The position numbers and the translations under genes are program-made. Below, one piece after another: positions 56,861-64,000 of a stretch of 64,000 bases of DNA; positions within the stretch are counted from its first letter, which is position 1, and every line of letters starts with the position of its first letter. Source of the DNA: Photobacterium leiognathi (GTDB lineage: Bacteria; Pseudomonadota; Gammaproteobacteria; Enterobacterales; Vibrionaceae); the NCBI RefSeq assembly GCF_030685535.1, contig NZ_CP131601.1, positions 2,480,001 to 2,544,000 of the forward strand, written 5' to 3'. Below the pieces are notes generated by a model that had not been told where the DNA came from, did no database searches, and saw only the letters and a program-made list of their open reading frames with translations.

Positions 56861-57808
56861 TTATGGCATTGCATCAAATTCCTCACCTTCTTTCTCAACC
56901 AGTGTTGGCATCAAGTGCTCACGAGTAATACCCAGTTTAAGCGCAAGCGCCGATGCAACGTAAATTGAAGAGTAAGTACCGATAGTAATACCGATCAATA
57001 ACGCTAATGCAAAACCGTGGATCATGCTGCCGCCTAATACGAACAAAGCAATCACTACAAATAAGGTGGTACCCGATGTGATCAAAGTACGACTTAATGT
57101 TTGTGAAATTGAATTATTCATGATTTCAGCAGGGCTTTCTTTACGCATCTTACGGAAGTTCTCACGGATACGGTCAAAGACAACGATAGTATCGTTCAAT
57201 GAGTAACCGACAACCGTAAGTAACGCCGCGACAATCGTTAGATCAACTTCTACTTGTAGTAAAGAGAAGATACCAACGGTAATGATGATATCGTGCGCCA
57301 ATGACATTACCGCACCTGCGGCTAAACGCCATTCAAAACGCAATGACACGTAAAGTAAGATACATAGCAATGCAATCAGAATTGCCATACCACCCGCTTC
57401 AGCTAGTTCATCACCCACATTCGGACCAACGAACTCAATACGGCGCATTTCAACAGATTGCGCAGTACCTTCTTTTAAAGCATCGATGATTTGGTTACCT
57501 AACACTTCACCTTTAACATCATCACGCGGTTGTAAACGTACCATGACATCACGTGCTGTACCAAAGTTTTGTACAATGGCATCACCAAATCCCGCTTTCT
57601 GTAATGATTCACGGATCAAGGGTAAATTAGCTGGCTCTTTGAAGCTCACTTCAATCAGCGTTCCGCCAGTAAAGTCTAAGCCCCAGTTAAGCCCTTTTGT
57701 TGCAATCGTACCAATGGATCCTGCGATCATTAATAGCGAGAAAACAAAAGCAACTTTTGACCAACGCATGAAGTCGACGACTTTGTCCGCATTCAATAAT
57801 TCTCTCAT
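56861..57808 (-). CDS. secF: Protein translocase subunit SecF
   Basis: A 315-residue inner-membrane protein. Six membrane segments are present: one near residues 17-37, then five from about 130 onward. A periplasmic domain lies between the first and second. GLDFTGGTLIEV (about 42-53) and GYSLNDTIVVFDRIRENFR (about 205-223) are family signatures. With SecD it uses the proton motive force to complete export. It starts 12 bases after secD. Confidence 0.96.
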   Translation of the reverse strand: MRELLNADKVVDFMRWSKVAFVFSLLMIAGSIGTIATKGLNWGLDFTGGTLIEVSFKEPANLPLIRESLQKAGFGDAIVQNFGTARDVMVRLQPRDDVKGEVLGNQIIDALKEGTAQSVEMRRIEFVGPNVGDELAEAGGMAILIALLCILLYVSLRFEWRLAAGAVMSLAHDIIITVGIFSLLQVEVDLTIVAALLTVVGYSLNDTIVVFDRIRENFRKMRKESPAEIMNNSISQTLSRTLITSGTTLFVVIALFVLGGSMIHGFALALLIGITIGTYSSIYVASALALKLGITREHLMPTLVEKEGEEFDAMP

Positions 57809-57820
57809 CTCAGCGTCCTC

Positions 57821-59674
57821 TTAAATCGACAACTTATCTACGCGTTTGCCGCCGTAGATCAAGTTAACCACGGCACGTGTGCCGACAATCGCTGTGAACA
57901 TCGAAGTCAAAATACCAATCGATAATGTCACGGCAAAACCTTTGATCGCACCAGTACCCACAGCAAATAGAATAATTGCTGTAATTAAGGTGGTAATGTT
58001 CGCATCGGCAATGGTGCTAAATGCATTGCCATAACCTTGCTGGATAGCTTGTTGTGGACTGCGACCTTCACGTAATTCTTCACGAATACGTTCAAAGATC
58101 AGCACGTTCGCATCAACAGCCATACCGACGGTTAATACAATACCGGCGATACCTGGTAAGGTCATGGTAGCCCCTGGGATCATCGACATGACACCGATAA
58201 TCAATACCAAGTTCATCATTAGTGCAAGGTTTGCGATCAAGCCAAAGCCACGGTAGTAAAGCAGTGTAAATAGCATTACCGCCACCATACCCCAGATACA
58301 CGCTTGCACACCCATATCAATGTTTTGCTGACCCATTGATGGACCAATGGTACGTTCTTCAACAATTGAGATTGGCGCAATCAGGGCACCTGCACGAAGC
58401 AATAGCGACAAGTTATGCGCTTCTGCTTGTGAGTCGATACCTGTAATACGGAAGTTACGACCAAGTGCCGATTGAATCGTTGCTTGGTTGATCACTTCTT
58501 CGTGTTTTTCAAGGATCACTTTACCGTCAGGACCACGTTTTCCGCTGTCTTTGTACTCAGTAAATACCGTTGCCATCAGCTTACCGACATTGTTCTTAGA
58601 GAACGCAGTCATCTTGCTACCACCTTCGGTATCTAGCGAGATATTCACCTGTGGGCGACCATATTCATCAGCACTTGAACTTGCATCGGTAATGTGAGAA
58701 CCCGCTAGGATCACACGTTTTTTCAGTACCGCAGGGCGACCATCACGTGTCATCTTCACTTCACTACCCGCAGGTACACGACCTGCAGCAGCGGCAGCTA
58801 AATCAGCACTGCTGTCTACTTCACGGAACTCAAGGGTTGCTGTTGCACCTAAAATTTCTTTTGCACGTGCCGTGTCTTGAACACCCGGTAACTCAACCAC
58901 AATACGGTTTGCGCCTTGACGCTGTACCAGTGGTTCAGCCACACCCAGTTCATTTACACGGTTACGTAAAATGGTGATGTTTTGGTCAACAGCATAATTA
59001 CGGATTTCCTGTAAGCGCTCTTCAGTAAATTTAGCCGTTAATACAAAACGACCATTTGTTTCACTGGTAGTAAACACCATATCAGGATGCAATTTTTCTA
59101 ACGCCAGTTCAGCTTGTTCTAATTGCGCTTCATCACGAAGGCGAACTTGAACGCTGTCTTTCGTTTTACTGATTGCACGGTAGCGAATTTTTTCCTCACG
59201 CAGCTCAGTACGGAACGTTTCTTCTTGCTGACCAAGAAGTTTTTCCATTGCTGCGTCCATATCAACTTCCATTAAGAAGTGAACACCACCACGTAAATCC
59301 AAACCTAATTTCATTGGTGTCGCACCAATAGATTCAAGCCATGAAGGAGTGGCAGCGGCAAGGTTTAGTGCTACAACGTAGTCTTTACCTAATTCACCAT
59401 TAAGGATATCGCGGGCACTGATTTGAGTATCAGTATCATTGAAGCGGACAAGTACAGAGCCATTTTCAAAAACAGCTGACTTGTAAGGGATATTGTTCTT
59501 TTTTAAATCTTCGGTAACGGTATCCAGAGCGCTCATATCAACCGAGGCGCCGCGCGCCCCGGTGATTTGAATCGCTGGATCTTCACCGTACACGTTAGGA
59601 AGTGCGTAAAGCAAACCAATGATAAGTGCGAACAACACCATCAGGTTCTTCCATAGGGGGTATCGGTTAAGCAC
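57821..59674 (-). CDS. secD: Protein translocase subunit SecD
   Basis: A 617-residue inner-membrane protein (615 in E. coli). The first membrane segment is at about residues 9-27. A large periplasmic P1 domain (about 30-440) contains [15 protein letters not shown]. Five further segments follow, including [21 protein letters not shown] (about 522-542). The conserved Asp in this last motif is required for proton-driven function. It lies between yajC and secF. Confidence 0.96.
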   Translation of the reverse strand: MLNRYPLWKNLMVLFALIIGLLYALPNVYGEDPAIQITGARGASVDMSALDTVTEDLKKNNIPYKSAVFENGSVLVRFNDTDTQISARDILNGELGKDYVVALNLAAATPSWLESIGATPMKLGLDLRGGVHFLMEVDMDAAMEKLLGQQEETFRTELREEKIRYRAISKTKDSVQVRLRDEAQLEQAELALEKLHPDMVFTTSETNGRFVLTAKFTEERLQEIRNYAVDQNITILRNRVNELGVAEPLVQRQGANRIVVELPGVQDTARAKEILGATATLEFREVDSSADLAAAAAGRVPAGSEVKMTRDGRPAVLKKRVILAGSHITDASSSADEYGRPQVNISLDTEGGSKMTAFSKNNVGKLMATVFTEYKDSGKRGPDGKVILEKHEEVINQATIQSALGRNFRITGIDSQAEAHNLSLLLRAGALIAPISIVEERTIGPSMGQQNIDMGVQACIWGMVAVMLFTLLYYRGFGLIANLALMMNLVLIIGVMSMIPGATMTLPGIAGIVLTVGMAVDANVLIFERIREELREGRSPQQAIQQGYGNAFSTIADANITTLITAIILFAVGTGAIKGFAVTLSIGILTSMFTAIVGTRAVVNLIYGGKRVDKLSI

Positions 59675-59714
59675 TGCTATGATCCTTCAAAGCGAATGTT
59701 TTATTTTTGCAGTA

Positions 59715-60050
59715 TTAAAGAGACTGCATAGTGCCTTTTGGCAGAACTGCAGTAACGAAATCTTTTTTGATTGTTACTTCAGTATTGTTATTTAGCGCAA
59801 TAACAATGTAATCACTGTCAGCAGATACTTTAGTGATACGACCTAGTAGACCGCCATTTGTCATTACTTCATCGCCTTTGCCCATTGAGCTCATCAGCGC
59901 TTTATGCTCTTTCACACGCTTAGCTTGTGGACGGTAAATCATGAAGTAAAAAATAACAGCGAATAGACCAAGCATGATGAATAGCTGCATGCTACCGCCT
60001 TGAGGGGCACCTTCTGCTGCTGCGTGTGCTTGTGAGATAAATAAACTCAT
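59715..60050 (-). CDS. yajC: Sec translocon accessory protein YajC
   Basis: A 111-residue protein (110 in E. coli). One membrane segment lies at about residues 22-40 (LFIMLGLFAVIFYFMIY), then YRPQAKRVKEHKALMSSMGKGDEV and a small cytoplasmic beta domain. It associates with SecDF. It is 15 bases after tgt and 40 bases before secD, within the tgt-yajC-secD-secF cluster. Confidence 0.95.
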   Translation of the reverse strand: MSLFISQAHAAAEGAPQGGSMQLFIMLGLFAVIFYFMIYRPQAKRVKEHKALMSSMGKGDEVMTNGGLLGRITKVSADSDYIVIALNNNTEVTIKKDFVTAVLPKGTMQSL

Positions 60051-60065
60051 TAATAACGTCCTCGT

Positions 60066-61232
<1,167 letters not shown>

Positions 61233-61409
61233 TTACAGGACCTAGCTCCACCAGCACATGCTGAGAAACCACATAAACAATCATGATAATGATGATTGCC
61301 AGCTTAGCTTTAGCTACATCAATTACAAGATTAACTAAAGCGTAGCGGAAGAACGTCATGCTGTGACTGGGTTATATAACAGAATTTATACTAAGCCACA
61401 GACACAACA

Positions 61410-61439
61410 AAGGCTGCAATTGTAACAAAAAGCAGCCTT
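61410..61439 (-). terminator. Hairpin between queA and tgt
   Basis: AAGGCTGC-14-GCAGCCTT, a perfect 8-bp stem. The T-rich stretch lies in the loop on the minus strand, so termination is uncertain. Confidence 0.35.
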
Positions 61440-61478
61440 AATCTTTACTCGTTATAACAAGCGTAAAACTATCGGGTT

Positions 61479-62531
61479 TTACGCGTCTTTACGAGTAATG
61501 AACATTGAATCACCATAACTGAAGAAGCGGTACTTATTTGCCACTGCTTCATGGTAAGCATTCATTGTATTTTCATAGCCAGCAAAAGCGCTAACTAACA
61601 TAATTAGAGTTGATTCTGGTAAGTGGAAATTAGTAATTAATGCATCCACTAACTGGAACTGATAACCAGGGAAAATAAAGATATCTGTATCACCAAAGAA
61701 TGGCTTAAATTCAGTACCTTTCTTTAATGCATCTTGTGCAGCACTTTCTAAAGAACGCACAGATGTTGTACCCACAGCAATAACACGACCACCGTTAGCA
61801 CGCGTTTCATTAACTGCAGCAACCACTTCTTCAGGTACTTCAACATATTCCGAGTGCATGTGGTGATCATTGATGTCATCCACACGTACAGGCTGGAATG
61901 TACCTGCGCCAACATGCAAGGTTACAAACGCAAAGTTTACACCTTTTGCTTTCAGATCAGCCATTAGCTTATCGTCAAAATGTAAACCCGCCGTTGGTGC
62001 GGCTACTGCGCCCGGTTTTGCATTATAAACCGTTTGGTAACGCTCTTTATCTGCATCTTCATCAGGACGATCAATGTAAGGCGGTAATGGCATGTGACCG
62101 ACGATATCAAGGATCTCTAGTACTGTTTTATCGCTGTTAAAGCGAATTTCAAACAGTGCATCATGACGTGCAACCATCTCAGCTGAGAATTCACCATTTT
62201 CACCCAACAATAGCTCATTACCAGGCTTTGGTGGCTTAGAGGCACGAACGTGAGCCAAAATAGATTTGTCATCAAGCATGCGTTCAACTAGCACTTCAAT
62301 TTTGCCACCCGACGCCTTATGCCCAAACATACGCGCAGGGATCACTCGGGTATTATTAAATACAAGTAAATCGCCCGGTTGAACAAGATCTAACACATCT
62401 TTAAAACATTTATGCGCTAATTCACCCGTATTGCCCGTCATTTGAAGTAAACGACTCGCGGTACGTTCTGGTTGAGGATAACGAGCAATTAACTCGTCTG
62501 GTAGTTCAAAATCAAAATCTGAAACTTGCAT
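61479..62531 (-). CDS. queA: S-adenosylmethionine:tRNA ribosyltransferase-isomerase
   Basis: 350 residues from the ATG at 62531 (356 in E. coli). AGGG lies about 11 bases upstream; an 18-codon extension to 62585 is not family-like. The enzyme transfers and isomerises the ribosyl of SAM onto preQ1-tRNA to make epoxyqueuosine. Signatures are [19 protein letters not shown] at the start, [18 protein letters not shown] (about 55), APTAGLHFD (about 178) and [11 protein letters not shown] (about 300). Confidence 0.96.
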   Translation of the reverse strand: MQVSDFDFELPDELIARYPQPERTASRLLQMTGNTGELAHKCFKDVLDLVQPGDLLVFNNTRVIPARMFGHKASGGKIEVLVERMLDDKSILAHVRASKPPKPGNELLLGENGEFSAEMVARHDALFEIRFNSDKTVLEILDIVGHMPLPPYIDRPDEDADKERYQTVYNAKPGAVAAPTAGLHFDDKLMADLKAKGVNFAFVTLHVGAGTFQPVRVDDINDHHMHSEYVEVPEEVVAAVNETRANGGRVIAVGTTSVRSLESAAQDALKKGTEFKPFFGDTDIFIFPGYQFQLVDALITNFHLPESTLIMLVSAFAGYENTMNAYHEAVANKYRFFSYGDSMFITRKDA

Positions 62532-62812
62532 TGTATTACGCCCTAAATCACAGCAAGCGGGCATTATATACTTAACTTCCCCCAAGATGCGAAGCCAACT
62601 GTTATTTCACTCGATTAAAATGGATAATTTTCGCTAAACCATTAAAACAAACGCTCATCACTTCCACTTAACCCAAGCAATATCCACACAGAATATATTG
62701 AAATATTTGATATTCATCATGCGTTTTTGCAACGCAATTCGATATATTGAAGAAAAGATAAGCAAATTACTCGTCTATTTGCTGTTTTTACCGCACTTGT
62801 ATGGAGGTTAAT

Positions 62813-63283
62813 ATGTTCACAGTTGCTTATATGATGACACCCCAACCTCGAACCTTATCACGCAATGATACTTTGCTAGATGCAAAGGAAATGATGGAAA
62901 AACTATCTATCCGTCATATTCCTATTACTGACCATAAAAATGAATTGATAGGACTCGTTAGCCAGCGTGATATTCTTTCCGCCCAAGATTCAAATCTCAA
63001 ATCCATTATCGAAAACCCGCTATCCTCAACTCTTGATGTCCTACTTGATCGTTCAATGAATACTAAAGTAATGAGTGTTGATTATCGTGCAGGATTAAAA
63101 CAAGCCGCACTGTATATGCAAAAACATAAAATAGGCTGTTTACCTGTAGTAAAAGAGAAAAAGCTGATCGGTATTATCACAGATTCAGACTTTGTCGCGA
63201 TTGCGATTACATTGATAGAAACACTGGAAGAAGTTGATCCCATCGAGTCTGATTTCGAAACACTCGACATGCTAGACGAATAA
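62813..63283 (+). CDS. Two-CBS-domain protein
   Basis: 156 residues from the ATG at 62813; GGAGG is 5 bases before it, so this start is preferred to 62801. It consists almost wholly of two CBS domains: about residues 6-60 (MTPQPRTLSRNDTLLDAKEMM, SIRHIPITD, GLVSQRDIL) and about 78-140 (MNTKVMSVDYRAGLKQAALYM, KIGCLPVV, GIITDSDFV). A short acidic tail follows. CBS pairs bind adenosyl nucleotides and sense energy or redox state. No catalytic domain is attached. It is divergent from queA and its partner is unknown. Confidence 0.88.
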   Translation: MFTVAYMMTPQPRTLSRNDTLLDAKEMMEKLSIRHIPITDHKNELIGLVSQRDILSAQDSNLKSIIENPLSSTLDVLLDRSMNTKVMSVDYRAGLKQAALYMQKHKIGCLPVVKEKKLIGIITDSDFVAIAITLIETLEEVDPIESDFETLDMLDE

Positions 63284-63306
63284 AAAAGGGGAGCGTCATG
63301 CTCCCC
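63284..63306 (-). terminator. Intrinsic terminator of aceA
   Basis: On the minus strand GGGGAGC-ATGAC-GCTCCCC runs into six T, overlapping the end of the CBS-domain gene. It is about 130 bases after the aceA stop. Confidence 0.8.
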
Positions 63307-63437
63307 GATGATAACGTAATAGTCAGTACTCATTTAAAGCTGCGGCCTATACTTAAGTACTGCTGATAACAACACTTTGCTAGGATAGTTAGTAAACACG
63401 TTATCTTAAAAATATTATTCATTGCGATGCAGCTTAA

Positions 63438-64000
63438 TTACTTAAACTGATCTTCTTCTGTAGAACCAGTCAGTGCTGTTACCGAAGAATTACCGCCTTG
63501 AATCGTATTAGTCATGGTATCGAAGTAGCCCGTTCCCACTTCTTGCTGGTGCGCAACGAAGGTATAGCCTTTCTCTGCCGCTTCAAATTCAGGACGTTGT
63601 ACTTTCTCAACGTAATGACGCATCCCCTCACCTTGCGCGTAAGCATGTGCTAATTCAAACATGTTAAACCACATATTATGGATACCCGCTAAGGTGATGA
63701 ACTGGTACTTATAGCCCATGTCTGAAAGCTCTTGCTGGAATTTAGCAATGGTTTCAGCATCAAGGTTTTTCTCCCAGTTAAACGATGGAGAACAGTTATA
63801 AGCCAGTAACTGATCTGGGTATTGCGCATGGATCGCTTCAGCAAATTTGCGCGCTTCTTCTAAACATGGAGTTGCGGTCTCACACCAGATTAAATCTGCG
63901 TATGGTGCGTATGCTAAGCCACGAGCAATAGCCTGATCGATACCAGCACGGACACGGTAGAAACCTTCTGCGGTACGATCACCAATAATGAAGTCTTTGT
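63438..64000 (-). CDS. aceA: Isocitrate lyase (3' part)
   Basis: The frame is open to the window end, giving the last 187 residues of AceA (about 435 in the family). It cleaves isocitrate to glyoxylate and succinate in the glyoxylate shunt. The segments [33 protein letters not shown] and [11 protein letters not shown] are conserved active-site regions. The C-terminus [20 protein letters not shown] and [14 protein letters not shown] matches the E. coli end. The catalytic KKCGH motif lies outside the window. Confidence 0.96.
   Translation of the reverse strand, partial: KDFIIGDRTAEGFYRVRAGIDQAIARGLAYAPYADLIWCETATPCLEEARKFAEAIHAQYPDQLLAYNCSPSFNWEKNLDAETIAKFQQELSDMGYKYQFITLAGIHNMWFNMFELAHAYAQGEGMRHYVEKVQRPEFEAAEKGYTFVAHQQEVGTGYFDTMTNTIQGGNSSVTALTGSTEEDQFK

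Overview
The window is a chromosomal stretch of a low-GC gammaproteobacterium. Gene content and order (yfbU/yfbV/ackA/pta/yfcE/yfcH, tesA-ybbO-cnoX with divergent ybbAP, der-bamB-yfgM-hisS-ispG-rodZ-pilW-rlmN-ndk, pepB, the isc operon, trmJ/suhB, queA-tgt-yajC-secDF) point to Vibrionaceae. Photobacterium is my best guess, from general resemblance only. I recognised no rRNA, tRNA or CRISPR. Both ends cut genes: an amino-acid ABC permease on the left and isocitrate lyase (aceA) on the right.

Positions 1-3230 hold a basic amino-acid ABC importer on the minus strand (ATPase, binding protein, two permeases), with a possible pair of ArgR boxes upstream. After a long AT-rich spacer comes a mixed-acid/formate block on the plus strand: focA, pflB, pflA, then fhs, which can feed formate into one-carbon metabolism. 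focA and the later ackA each have an FNR-like box at the same spacing from a -10 element. fhs has a PurR-like operator. A perfect FNR box sits beside an unannotated 34-residue membrane peptide.

Positions 11000-34000 are mixed housekeeping and accessory genes: yfbU, a pgtC/pgtB/pgtA-like binding protein and two-component system without a transporter, rlmA, a ChaN-like lipoprotein, a DUF6172-type gene, yfbV, ackA, pta, a TSUP permease paired with a SelW-like protein, yfcE, yfcH, a RelE/ParE-type toxin-antitoxin pair, the YbbAP-type ABC exporter, tesA, an SDR, a 23-codon micro-ORF and a CnoX/YbbN protein.

Positions 34100-54700 are almost all minus-strand core genes: der, bamB, yfgM, hisS, ispG, rodZ, pilW, rlmN, ndk, two tandem M17 aminopeptidases, iscX, and the isc iron-sulfur operon (iscR-S-U-A-hscB-hscA-fdx). 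A 1503-bp IS50-like (Tn5-type, IS4 family) element with a perfect 9-bp target duplication lies between fdx and iscX. It has inserted into the loop of what was an intrinsic terminator. The last part carries trmJ, suhB, a VirK/YbjX-family gene, the queA-tgt-yajC-secD-secF cluster, a two-CBS-domain protein and the 3' part of aceA.

No wholly new multi-gene system is evident. The strongest unexplained items are the FNR-linked micro-protein, the 23-codon ORF followed by a terminator, the response regulator with a degenerate AAA+ domain, and the IS insertion that splits a terminator.
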